This document shows, piece by piece, positions 46,117 to 55,369 of a stretch of DNA of 64,000 nt; the first letter of the stretch is position 1; each line of letters begins with the position of its first letter. The stretch covers positions 1-64,000 of the forward strand of contig JAMPDJ010000005.1 in assembly GCA_023665805.1 (NCBI GenBank), given 5' to 3'. The notes beneath the pieces were generated by a model. The model saw nothing but the letters and a program-made list of their open reading frames with translations, had not been told where the DNA came from and searched no databases. The position numbers were made by a program, and so were the translations under genes. The stretch comes from Bacteroides sp. (GTDB taxonomy: Bacteria > Bacteroidota > Bacteroidia > Bacteroidales > Bacteroidaceae).

Positions 46117-47796
46117 ATGTACAAGAAATACTACAAACCATTTTCTCTTCTCGTAGTCGGAGCCGCATTGTCGCTGTCCTCCTGCATAGAGGAGACATTT
46201 CCCGAAGATGACAGTGCCACTTCCGATCAGGTACAGGAATCGGCTACTGCCGTGCAGGCTCTGCTTAGCGGTATACCCACAGCCATGTCACAGAGCTACT
46301 ATGTATATGGCGAACAAGTGCACGAGACCGACATGGGATACCCTGCGTACATGATAGCCCAGACGGAACTGTTGTCAGACATCTGCCCTGGCACAAGCCA
46401 GACTGGCTACGACTGGTACTCGTCATACAACATAGGCTCGCAATCAAGAAGTTTCGGCCCTACGACATACTTCGCATACCTGCCTTGGTTCACTTTCTAC
46501 AAGTTCATCAAGACGACCAACGATGTGATAGACGTTGTGGATCCCGAGACGGAGACCAGTGGCGAGAAGCTGGCTGCCGTGGGTTCGGCATATGCAGCAC
46601 GTGCATTCAACTACTACATGCTCTCTGTCCTTTACGAACCCGTGGCATGCGAATACATGGATTATGGTCATGTGCTTGGTGCCACAACCGACGAGACTCT
46701 TTCCGTCATCAAGGTGACCGAGAAGACCTCTCCGGAGGAGGCAAAGAACAATCCTCGTCTCACACACCGCGAGATGATGGACTTCATCTACTCCGATCTG
46801 GAGACTGCGGAGAAGTGTCTTCTGAAGAGCAACCAGACAGACAAGACCCTGCCTGATCTGGCGGCAACCTACGCCATAATGGCCAAGGCTTATGCCTGGG
46901 ACGAGAAGTACGACAAGGTGGCCGAGTATGCACAGAAGGCCATCAAGGCCTGTGGCGGCACCCCGATGACACAGAGCGAATGGCTGGACAAGAACTCCGC
47001 CTTTACCAAGGCCAGCAGCGGATGGATGTGGTATTTGCAGTACTCCGCCGAGAATATGAGCAACTTGGCCAACTACGTAGGCTGGATGTCGGCCGAGGCA
47101 CAGTGGGGATACGGCATGCTCAACTATGCTGCTATCAACCGTATACTGTATGACCAGATAGGCGCAGACGACTTCCGCAAGGGCGCATGGCTTGATCCCG
47201 ACCGCAAGGTCACCTTGTCCTACTATGGCGGCAGTTACGACAACCTCAGCGTAATGGGACAGGAGTTCATAGACGATGCACCAGACTACATGGCCGTAAA
47301 GTTCCGTTGCAAGGACGGCAACTATAACGATTTCACCGTTGGTGCGGCATCTCAGGTTCCGGTATTGCGAATAGAGGAGATGTACCTGCTCAAGGCTTTG
47401 GCCATTGGCGAGACAAACAGTGCACAGGCAGGTGTGGAAGAACTGAACCGGTTTGTGCAGACATATCGCGATGCCAACTACCGCTGCAAGGCCACCGACC
47501 TGGCCAACCTGGAGCAGGCCGTAATCACGCAACTCCGCATTGAGTTCTGGGGCGAGGGTAATGCATTCCCCATAGCCAAGCGCATAGGCATGGACGTAAT
47601 AAATAACTATGAGGGTACAAACGCTCCGGCTGATACCTACAAGGTGAACTTCAGGAAAGGCAAGCCCAATTGGACATTCTGCATACCAAGCAACGAGATT
47701 AGTGGCAATCCGGCACTGGATGGACACAACAATCCGGACCCTTCGCAGAGCGTTAAATACCCGACACCTATAGGCGAGTTCGCAGAGAAATACTAA
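46117..47796 (+). CDS. SusD-like nutrient-binding lipoprotein (right operon)
   Basis: This 559-residue lipoprotein (Cys23 in LSSCIEE) has SusD/RagB features: YMLSVLYEPVACEYMDYG in the helical region and the C-terminal block VPVLRIEEMYLLKALAIGE with RIEFWGEGNAFPIAKRIG. It is the partner lid of the upstream SusC. It differs markedly from the left-operon SusD, supporting different substrates. Confidence 0.93.
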   Translation: MYKKYYKPFSLLVVGAALSLSSCIEETFPEDDSATSDQVQESATAVQALLSGIPTAMSQSYYVYGEQVHETDMGYPAYMIAQTELLSDICPGTSQTGYDWYSSYNIGSQSRSFGPTTYFAYLPWFTFYKFIKTTNDVIDVVDPETETSGEKLAAVGSAYAARAFNYYMLSVLYEPVACEYMDYGHVLGATTDETLSVIKVTEKTSPEEAKNNPRLTHREMMDFIYSDLETAEKCLLKSNQTDKTLPDLAATYAIMAKAYAWDEKYDKVAEYAQKAIKACGGTPMTQSEWLDKNSAFTKASSGWMWYLQYSAENMSNLANYVGWMSAEAQWGYGMLNYAAINRILYDQIGADDFRKGAWLDPDRKVTLSYYGGSYDNLSVMGQEFIDDAPDYMAVKFRCKDGNYNDFTVGAASQVPVLRIEEMYLLKALAIGETNSAQAGVEELNRFVQTYRDANYRCKATDLANLEQAVITQLRIEFWGEGNAFPIAKRIGMDVINNYEGTNAPADTYKVNFRKGKPNWTFCIPSNEISGNPALDGHNNPDPSQSVKYPTPIGEFAEKY

Positions 47797-47820
47797 ATAC
47801 GAATAAACGGTAAACCAAAC

Positions 47821-49713
47821 ATGAAGAAAATATCTCATTTTTGCCTGTCGGCACTGGTGCTCGGAGGCCTTCTGACAGTGACTTCGTGCAGCGAAGAAGA
47901 CTACGAAATGGCCAAGATCTCCGGCATGCAAGTCTACATGGATGCCAACACGGCACAGACCATAGAACTGGATGCCGATGCAACCACGTTCAGCATCCCC
48001 GTGATGCGCGTTGACGCAACGGAAGAGGCCTCCATCCCCGTCTCAGTGGAAATGAAGGACGGCTTGAAGGTAACCTGCGATGCCCCTTTGGTGAACTTCG
48101 CTGTCGGAGAGAAAAACACTGAACTGGTATTCTCCTACAATCCGGATGACTTCAATCGTCAAGACATGTATGATGTCTATGCAGAACTGGTGGTGACGCT
48201 GGACAACCGGTATACCAGCGAGTACGGTCTGTCCACGCAGACATTCCGTGTGGGTATGGCAGCCCCCTGGACACCATGGTGCAACAGCCGCCAGCAGTGG
48301 GTGGAGGCCGGACAGGATGCGGACACATGGCCTCTGGGCGATGCTGCTCCCGCAACCTGCACCTATACCTACACACAGATATTCAATGGCGACGATGCAG
48401 ACTTGCCTGTGTTCTATCGTCTGAATAAGGCGCAGCCTACCCAGGCCGAGATTCGCATCGACAACTGGGGCTATGGCGTGTCTTTGGTGCTGAGCTACGA
48501 CCCCACAGTGGGCAACGAGCGCAGCAACATCGTCATCAGCAAGCAGTTCACCGGATATACCGACAGTGGTGTGGGCGACTTCTACATCACCGATGTCACC
48601 GGATGGCAGGGCGCGGACCTGTATGCCCGCTTCCCCAACACGTTCAACACCACCACCGGCCGTGTGGTACTGAATACCGCCTGGATGGCCAATACCGATG
48701 CCGCATCATGCTACGGCTACGGCGAGGAGTATATCCAGTTTGCCGGATTCTACGTTCCGGACTACACCGTGAACGTTCTATTCGAGGGCATACTCACCGA
48801 TGCTGACCAGGTGCCCTATGTCTTTGTCAACACCAAGTTCGGCACCGACGTCGAGACGGTGAAAGCATTCGTCGCTTCCAAGGAAGACGATGCCGCTGCC
48901 GTCGCCGACGCCATAGCTGCAGGCGACGTGGAGAGCGTGGAAATCGTAGAAGGCGCCAACAAGGTCGCCCTGAACGATGCTACGGGCGAGTTGCAACTCG
49001 TGGTGGTGTCCATGGCCGACGGCGAGGTGAAGGATGTGCAGAGCGTAGGCTTCGAGTACTATGGCGGAGGTGCCAACCCATGGCAGTCTCTGGGCACGGG
49101 CCTGTGGCGCGAGAGCGTGGTGTGCACTCTATTCAATGTTCCAGGCGAGGACATCCTGTGTGAGATACAGGAGAATAGCGAGAAACCGGGCCTATATCGT
49201 CTGGTGAAGCCTTACGCCAACTGGTCGTTAGCTGGAGAAAATGCTTCCACACCGACCGACATAGTGGTGAATGCCTGCGACCCCGAGGGTGTATACCTGG
49301 AGGCACAGCTCATAGGCGTGAACCTGGACGGCAACGAACTCGGACTGATGAGCGAGGGAGCACGCTATATGTCCGCCTACGACTTTGAGACCATCAAGGC
49401 TAACGGTCTGTTCGGTACCTGCAAGGACGGTGTCATCACACTGCCCACTTTCCACAAGGACAGCGAAGATGGCGGTTATGACTATCAGGGCCTTGTCCTC
49501 TATGGCAGCATGACCAACGGTTACTATGGAGTGGAGAACTTCCGTGTGGTGTTGCCCGAGGCACTCTCCGAGTCCGCCGCACGTGCCGCAAGCTTCAGCA
49601 CACGTTTGCGTGGCAATGCCGGCGTGATGAAGGCGCATGCCGATGCACGCAAGGCCAACGGCAAGGCGGCCAACAAGCACATGTTACGCAAGATGAACGC
49701 CGTGACCCTTTAA
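47821..49713 (+). CDS. Large surface lipoprotein of the right operon
   Basis: This 630-residue lipoprotein (Cys23 in TVTSCSEED) has an N-terminal beta-sandwich with a Calx-beta-like pattern (TFSIPVMRVDATEEASIPV). More beta-rich repeats follow, with two similar blocks (CTYTYTQIF near 180 and CTLFNVPGEDILCEIQEN near 440), and the Lys/Arg/Ala-rich tail is unusual. It sits where SusE/F or surface glycan-binding proteins occur. It is unrelated in length to the left operon's lipoprotein. The function is inferred from position. Confidence 0.75.
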   Translation: MKKISHFCLSALVLGGLLTVTSCSEEDYEMAKISGMQVYMDANTAQTIELDADATTFSIPVMRVDATEEASIPVSVEMKDGLKVTCDAPLVNFAVGEKNTELVFSYNPDDFNRQDMYDVYAELVVTLDNRYTSEYGLSTQTFRVGMAAPWTPWCNSRQQWVEAGQDADTWPLGDAAPATCTYTYTQIFNGDDADLPVFYRLNKAQPTQAEIRIDNWGYGVSLVLSYDPTVGNERSNIVISKQFTGYTDSGVGDFYITDVTGWQGADLYARFPNTFNTTTGRVVLNTAWMANTDAASCYGYGEEYIQFAGFYVPDYTVNVLFEGILTDADQVPYVFVNTKFGTDVETVKAFVASKEDDAAAVADAIAAGDVESVEIVEGANKVALNDATGELQLVVVSMADGEVKDVQSVGFEYYGGGANPWQSLGTGLWRESVVCTLFNVPGEDILCEIQENSEKPGLYRLVKPYANWSLAGENASTPTDIVVNACDPEGVYLEAQLIGVNLDGNELGLMSEGARYMSAYDFETIKANGLFGTCKDGVITLPTFHKDSEDGGYDYQGLVLYGSMTNGYYGVENFRVVLPEALSESAARAASFSTRLRGNAGVMKAHADARKANGKAANKHMLRKMNAVTL

Positions 49714-49727
49714 CAGACACTATCATT

Positions 49728-49770
49728 GTCCGCCAAGACCCTTTTGACGTGTAAAAGGGTCTTGGCGGAC
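49728..49770 (+). terminator. Terminator of the right SusCD operon
   Basis: An 18-bp perfect stem, GTCCGCCAAGACCCTTTT with 49753..49770, a 7-nt loop, then TGCTTTATAT. Very stable; the next gene starts 25 bp later. Confidence 0.8.
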
Positions 49771-49795
49771 TGCTTTATATATATATATTCAAACG

Positions 49796-52180
49796 ATGAA
49801 AAGATTCTACTCTTTGTTCTTGCTGCTGGCCATGGCCGCCATGTGCCATGCCGTACCGGCAAAACCCGTGAGACGCACATTGGTAACCGCTGACGGACGC
49901 ACTCTGGAGGCTACATTGCACGGCGACGAACACCTGAAATTCTATATCACCGATGACGGTGTGAGACTGATAGAACGTCTTGACGGGCGTGTGGAGTATC
50001 TGGACGAGGCGGAGTTTGCCACACTGAGCGCACGCCGCCAGACCAATATACAGAATGCCCGTAGCATGAATCCGGTACCGGTACGTGCCGGCGGACTGAC
50101 AGGCGGAGCTTACGAGGGCGTGAAGCGTGCCCTGGTCCTGCTGGTGAACTTCCGCGACGTGAAGATGACGGTTGGCACCAAGGCTCTCTACGAGGACTAT
50201 ATGAACAAGCCCGGATACAGCGACTATGGCATGTCCGGCTCGGTGCGCGACTATTTCCTGGCGCAGAGCTACGGACGATTCACCATGGACTTTGACGTGG
50301 CCGGCCCATACGACCTCCGCTACAACCGTTCTTACTATGGCGCGCACACCGAGGACGGAGCCAACGACGCTCATGCCGCCGACATGGTGCTGGAGGCACT
50401 GCGGGCGGCCGATGCCGACGTGGACTATTCCAGATACGACTGGGACGGCGATGGCGAGGTGGACCAGGTCTATATCATCTATGCCGGATATGGCGAAGCA
50501 CAGGGCGGCCCGGCAGAGACTATATGGCCGCATGCCTCCAACATAGGCAGCTATGGCCTGGTTCTGGACGGCGTGCGTCTGGGCAGTTATGCCTGTGGCA
50601 ACGAATTGCGCGGCAACCGCGGCACGCTGCTGGACGGCAACGGCACACTGTGTCACGAGTTCAGCCACTGCCTCGGCTTGCCCGACGACTATGACGTGAA
50701 CTACTCGGGAAACTACGGTACCGGCAACTTCGACCTCATGTGTTCCGGCAGTTACAACAACGACGGGTGCACGCCGGCCGGTTACAATGCCTGGCAGCGT
50801 TGGGCGTGCGGATGGCTCGCTCCCGAGGAGATAACATCCGAGCGCAGCATCACCGCCATGCAGCCGCTCTCAGAAGTTCCCGAGGCATATATCCTGTACA
50901 ACGAGGCCAACCGCAACGAGTATTATCTTCTGGAGAACCGTCAACAGCAGGGCTACGATGCGTATCTGAAAGGACATGGCCTGATGATATTGCACGTGGA
51001 CTTTGACGAGAACAGCTGGAATCAGAACGTGGTAAACTCCGGCAGCGTCCAGCGCATGGTATATGTTCCGGCCGACGGCGTTTTGTCTGCCACGTCCGAG
51101 AGCGGAGACCCGTTTCCCGGTTCCGGCGGCGTGACATCCCTTACGGACTACACCACACCGGCAGCCACCTTGAACAATCGCAATACTGACGGCCTGCGCC
51201 TGATGCACAAGGCCGTGGAGGACATACAGGAAACTGCCGACGGTACTGTCGCCATGCTGGTATGCGCACCTGTGCTTGCCACGCCCGTCCTGCGCACCAG
51301 CAATGTTACCACCAGTGCCTTTACCGTTGCATGGGATGCCGTGGAACGTGCCACGACATACGAAGTGACGGTAAACAAGCGTCGCCTGAAGGCCTCCCCG
51401 GCAGAGGCCGAAATCCTTAACGAGTCATTCCAGGGATGCTACAAGTCCACGGTAGGCTTTACCGACATATCCGGAAAACTCAACGAATATCTTACCGTCA
51501 AGGGCTTTACGGGCAGCAAGTTGTACCAGACTCCCGACCTGTTGCGCATAGGTTCCAGCACGGCATCGGGCTATCTGCGGACTCCGGTCCTGGAGGCCCT
51601 GCAGACCAAGGATCTGACCATAGCCATGAAAGTGAAGCCGATGAAGACCACGGGCAAGACACAGGGCAACGTGCGCATATTCACCAATACCGCGGCGACC
51701 ACGCAGGACCTGCCCTTCGAGGTAGCCGGGGAGGATATGATAGTATTGCATTCCACAGTGCCTTTCAGCGAGATATACCGTGTGGACATAGAACCCAACA
51801 CAGGAATATACTTGCAAGGGCTAAGGCTCTACGACGGAAACTTCACGGCAGACGAGATAGATGCCGCACAGGCCAGGGCCATGAGCCAGCAGGAGAATGT
51901 CTACAGCACACAGGAGACATCATTCACTCTCAGCGGTCTGGATGCCTCATACCAGTACGACCTGAGCATCCGCGCCATAAACGACAGGCAGCAGAGCACG
52001 TGGAGCGAGGTTTATCCCGTAGTGCTGGATGCCACCGGCATAGGGGACGTGCTTGACGATGCCGATGCCGCACAGGCGGACGCGAGTGAAGGCAAATGTT
52101 TCAACCTCGCTGGTCAGCGTGTCAGTCTCAGCTCCGGCCGCGGCATATACATTCTGAACGGCAAAGTGGTGATACGCTGA
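49796..52180 (+). CDS. Secreted M6-family metalloprotease, copy 1
   Basis: This 794-residue protein has signal peptide MKRFYSLFLLLAMAAMCHA. The M6 (immune inhibitor A-like) catalytic domain carries HEFSHCLGLPDDYD with His287, Glu288 and His291, preceded by YDWDGDGEVDQVYIIYAGYG (calcium-binding-like). After the protease domain come a fibronectin type III-like module (about 500-550, continued near 700-750) and an inserted beta-sandwich. The C-terminus FNLAGQRVSLSSGRGIYILN resembles type IX secretion sorting tails. It likely degrades host protein outside the cell. Confidence 0.88.
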   Translation: MKRFYSLFLLLAMAAMCHAVPAKPVRRTLVTADGRTLEATLHGDEHLKFYITDDGVRLIERLDGRVEYLDEAEFATLSARRQTNIQNARSMNPVPVRAGGLTGGAYEGVKRALVLLVNFRDVKMTVGTKALYEDYMNKPGYSDYGMSGSVRDYFLAQSYGRFTMDFDVAGPYDLRYNRSYYGAHTEDGANDAHAADMVLEALRAADADVDYSRYDWDGDGEVDQVYIIYAGYGEAQGGPAETIWPHASNIGSYGLVLDGVRLGSYACGNELRGNRGTLLDGNGTLCHEFSHCLGLPDDYDVNYSGNYGTGNFDLMCSGSYNNDGCTPAGYNAWQRWACGWLAPEEITSERSITAMQPLSEVPEAYILYNEANRNEYYLLENRQQQGYDAYLKGHGLMILHVDFDENSWNQNVVNSGSVQRMVYVPADGVLSATSESGDPFPGSGGVTSLTDYTTPAATLNNRNTDGLRLMHKAVEDIQETADGTVAMLVCAPVLATPVLRTSNVTTSAFTVAWDAVERATTYEVTVNKRRLKASPAEAEILNESFQGCYKSTVGFTDISGKLNEYLTVKGFTGSKLYQTPDLLRIGSSTASGYLRTPVLEALQTKDLTIAMKVKPMKTTGKTQGNVRIFTNTAATTQDLPFEVAGEDMIVLHSTVPFSEIYRVDIEPNTGIYLQGLRLYDGNFTADEIDAAQARAMSQQENVYSTQETSFTLSGLDASYQYDLSIRAINDRQQSTWSEVYPVVLDATGIGDVLDDADAAQADASEGKCFNLAGQRVSLSSGRGIYILNGKVVIR

Positions 52181-52229
52181 GGGACGTTCGGGCAGGCGTA
52201 GGAATGCTGACGAGGGCATCTGCCGTATG

Positions 52230-52811
52230 TCAGTATCCCCGCCTGTAGAACGTGCTTCGGCTGATGCGCAGTATCTTGCACGTTTGCCTGACGCTGTACT
52301 TGCTGCGGAGTTCCTGCACCAGGACAGCCTTGTCCTTCAGTTTGGGGCACTTGCCCTTGGAACCTTTGGGACGGCCCAGTTGCTTGCCCTCCTGTTTCAG
52401 CCGGTCCAAGGCTTCGCGGGTGCGCTGGCTTATGAGCGTGCGCTCTATCTCGGCACTCAGCCCGAAGGCGAATGCCAGTACCTTGCTCTCGATGTTGTCA
52501 CCCAGCTGGTAATTGTCCTTGATGGTGTAGACCCGGCAGCCTTTCTTCAGGCATTTGCTCAGTATCTCCATAATCATGAAGAGGCTTCTGCCCAGACGTG
52601 ACAGTTCGGTGCAGATGAGAGTGTCGTGGCGTGTCATGCGTTTTATGGCTGTGCCCAGTGTACGGTGTCTGTATGCCTTGGTTCCGCTTACAGTCTCTTC
52701 TATCCATCGGTCCACGGCAAGGTGCCTGGCATCGCAGTATTTCTGTATCTCGTAACGTTGGTTCTCCACCGTCTGCTTGTCAGTGGAAACCCTGATGTAT
52801 CCATATATCAT
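52230..52811 (-). CDS. Serine recombinase/DNA invertase (Mpi-like)
   Basis: This 193-residue small serine recombinase has nucleophile Ser9 in YIRVSTDKQTVENQRYEI, conserved Arg residues in ELSRLGRS, the E-helix region AFGLSAEIERTLISQRTREA and a C-terminal Hin-type helix-turn-helix (YSVRQTCKILRISRSTFYRR). Its size and domain order are those of invertases rather than large integrases. It closely resembles, from memory, the B. fragilis multiple-promoter invertase Mpi. It stands alone between two M6 protease genes and is the obvious candidate to flip the susC promoter spacer 9.4 kb away. No clear promoter is seen. Confidence 0.9.
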   Translation of the reverse strand: MIYGYIRVSTDKQTVENQRYEIQKYCDARHLAVDRWIEETVSGTKAYRHRTLGTAIKRMTRHDTLICTELSRLGRSLFMIMEILSKCLKKGCRVYTIKDNYQLGDNIESKVLAFAFGLSAEIERTLISQRTREALDRLKQEGKQLGRPKGSKGKCPKLKDKAVLVQELRSKYSVRQTCKILRISRSTFYRRGY

Positions 52812-53096
52812 AGTGGCTTGTTGGGTTTGAGGTTAGTGGATGGGTGAATAATTTGCCATGACATGCTACCGTCACGGATGCAATAGCGTGGCACGGTGCG
52901 CGTGTCATGATTTTTCCTCGCGTCCGATGCGGAATATGCGCAGCTTCTTGTACAGTACACGTGTGTATCATATATAGAACAAAAGATAGTACAATATATG
53001 TACACATCGGGCGCGTGTCATTCTTTTTGTGAGACTTTTGTGCGATACTGCTGTCAGAAACTATATTTGAGATCTCGTAGTGTTCCATATTTTTCA
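52812..53096. other. Intergenic stretch upstream of the invertase and M6 copy 2
   Basis: No gene. It contains a direct repeat GCGCGTGTCAT at 52898..52908 and 53011..53021, each followed by a T-rich run. It also has a dyad GTGTA..ATATAT / ATATAT..TACAC (52963..53005). These could regulate either divergent gene. Confidence 0.4.
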
Positions 53097-53104
53097 TATC
53101 TTTG
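53097..53104 (+). promoter_or_regulatory. -7 box of M6 protease copy 2
   Basis: TATCTTTG on the + strand, about 40 nt before the ATG at 53144. No TTTG at the usual -33 distance. Confidence 0.5.
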
Positions 53105-53143
53105 CATTCGCTAAAAACGTTTAATCCAATATACAGATACGAT

Positions 53144-55273
53144 ATGAGAAAGATGTTTTTGACAGCAGCAATGCTGTGCTTCGGCACGTTTGCTGCCATA
53201 GCCGATAGAGCCATGCCCGGATTGTGGCAGACCAAGACTTTGGCTGACGGCAAGGAGGTGAGGGTTGAGTTGTGCGGTGACGAGTTTGCCCATTTCTGGC
53301 GTACTGCCGATGGTGCGCGATACATGGAACGTGACGGCGTGTTGCATCCTGTGACCGCACATGAGATAGATGCCATGGCACAGGCTCGCCGTGTACGTAC
53401 CAATGTCAGTGCCGGCGCCCGCCGCATGGCGGCACTGGCCAACGGCGCCGGACGTTCGGCTTATGTCGGTAGCAAGAAAGGCTTGATAATACTGGTGGAG
53501 TTCTCGGACAAGTCGTTTTCAATGGCGAATCCCCAGCAGTATTACTACAGGATGGCCAATGAGGAGGGATTCAGCAGTGGCAACCAGCAGGGTAGCGTGC
53601 ACGACTACTTCATGGAACAGAGCGACGGGCAGTTCGACCTTACGTTCGACGTGGTGGGACCGGTGAAGATGATACGCGGATGTGAGTATTACGGAGCCGA
53701 TAAGGACGGTACTACTGATGTAAACATAGGCGACATGCTGGTCAGCGCGATAAACATGGTGAACAGCAAGGTGACCTGGAGCGACTATGACTGGGACGGT
53801 GACGGCGAGGTGGAACAGGTGTACTTCATCTATGCCGGAGGAGGACAGGCAACAGGTGCGGGAGAAAACACCATCTGGCCTCACAAGTGGAATCTGCGCT
53901 ATGTGAAAGGTACTAACGGACAACCTATGACAAAGCAGGGCATGACTATAGACACATATGCATGTTCCAACGAGGTGATTGCAAACAATACCGTGGCCGG
54001 AATAGGTACCATATGCCACGAGTTCTCGCACTGCCTGGGCTTGCCGGACATGTATGACACGTCCGGAAACAGCGGAAATACGGAAACGAACTACGGCATG
54101 GGCAACTGGGACCTGATGAACAGCGGCAACTACAACAACAACGGTTACACCCCTGCCGGATACACTTCCTGGGAAAAGATGATGGCAGGATGGCTGGAAC
54201 CTGTGGAATTGACATCCAGCACCTATGTCACGGACATGCGTCCGTTGAGTGAGGGCGGACAGTCGTATATCATGTATAATCCTGCCTATAAGAACGAGTA
54301 CTACATGATAGAGAACCGTGCCCGTAGCGGTTGGGACAGGTATATTCCCGGTGAGGGCATGCTGATATTGCACGTAGACTATGACGATGCCATTTTCAAC
54401 TGGTACAATGCTCCAAATACTTTCGCTTACGGTAACGACCACCAGCGTCTGACCATTTTCCATGCCGACAATACCGAAGGCAGCAACAACGAGGCTACCG
54501 ACCCGTATCCATTCGGTTACCTGAACGTACTTTCCAATCGCAGTACACCTGCCGCTACGTTGTACAATGCCAATACCGATGGTACGAAGAACATGAACAT
54601 ACGCATCAATCGCATTTCGCGTTCGGAGGACGGCACCATGTCATTCGTCTTTGGCGACCTGGCCGAGGCCGATCCTTCCGTACTGTTTGCCGAAAGTTTC
54701 GACGAATGCGTCGGTACCGGTGCCAATGATGGCAGGTGGAGTTCGTTCCGAGTTGCGGTTGGCGAGTTCCTGCCTGATGTCGAGGGATGGCAGGCAGCCT
54801 ATGTCAAGGGTGGCCGTCATTGTGCACGATTCGGCAACACGGCTCCTACGTCTGCTGATGCGGTGACTGCTACGACTCCTGCTATTGATTTTAGCGGTGA
54901 CTGCACGCTCACTTTCCGCGCCGCGCCGTTCCAGCCGGAAGGTACCATGCTTCTTACTCTTTCCACGGACAATCCTGATCTCAGCCTCTCCCAGAGTACC
55001 GTCTCTCTTACGTCAAAGACCTGGACCGAGTGTACGGTAAATATCACAGGAAAGGGCACTGGAAAGATAACTTTCTCTGCCGGTTGCCGCTTGTACCTTG
55101 ATGACGTACTGGTGCGCGACAATACCGTTACAGGTATAGAGAGTCTGCCTATGGACGCCGTACAGGGCAACAAGGCTGCCGACAACTTCATGTATGACAT
55201 GCAAGGCCGTCGTGTAAGCGACGTTTCCGCTCACGGTGTGTATATCCGTAACGGTGTGAAGGTGGTGAAATAA
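53144..55273 (+). CDS. Secreted M6-family metalloprotease, copy 2
   Basis: The ATG at 53144 gives 709 residues with signal peptide MRKMFLTAAMLCFGTFAAIA; an upstream ATG at 53102 overlaps the promoter box. The catalytic motif is HEFSHCLGLPDMYD (His292, Glu293, His296), preceded by YDWDGDGEVEQVYFIYAGGG as in copy 1. A C-terminal beta-sandwich and a tail MQGRRVSDVSAHGVYIRNG resemble type IX secretion signals. It is paralogous to the 49796 gene, with the invertase gene between them. Confidence 0.88.
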   Translation: MRKMFLTAAMLCFGTFAAIADRAMPGLWQTKTLADGKEVRVELCGDEFAHFWRTADGARYMERDGVLHPVTAHEIDAMAQARRVRTNVSAGARRMAALANGAGRSAYVGSKKGLIILVEFSDKSFSMANPQQYYYRMANEEGFSSGNQQGSVHDYFMEQSDGQFDLTFDVVGPVKMIRGCEYYGADKDGTTDVNIGDMLVSAINMVNSKVTWSDYDWDGDGEVEQVYFIYAGGGQATGAGENTIWPHKWNLRYVKGTNGQPMTKQGMTIDTYACSNEVIANNTVAGIGTICHEFSHCLGLPDMYDTSGNSGNTETNYGMGNWDLMNSGNYNNNGYTPAGYTSWEKMMAGWLEPVELTSSTYVTDMRPLSEGGQSYIMYNPAYKNEYYMIENRARSGWDRYIPGEGMLILHVDYDDAIFNWYNAPNTFAYGNDHQRLTIFHADNTEGSNNEATDPYPFGYLNVLSNRSTPAATLYNANTDGTKNMNIRINRISRSEDGTMSFVFGDLAEADPSVLFAESFDECVGTGANDGRWSSFRVAVGEFLPDVEGWQAAYVKGGRHCARFGNTAPTSADAVTATTPAIDFSGDCTLTFRAAPFQPEGTMLLTLSTDNPDLSLSQSTVSLTSKTWTECTVNITGKGTGKITFSAGCRLYLDDVLVRDNTVTGIESLPMDAVQGNKAADNFMYDMQGRRVSDVSAHGVYIRNGVKVVK

Positions 55274-55302
55274 CATTATTGCAGAGATATCCTGCATAAA
55301 TA

Positions 55303-55346
55303 CCCCTGGCACATGCCTCAGCGCAATCTGCGGCATGTGCCGGGGG
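55303..55346 (+). terminator. Hairpin after M6 copy 2
   Basis: CCCCTGGCACATGCC pairs with GGCATGTGCCGGGGG with one mismatch. It has no T-tract and ends 23 bp before the next ATG. Confidence 0.45.
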
Positions 55347-55369
55347 ATAAACGATAATATGATCAACCC

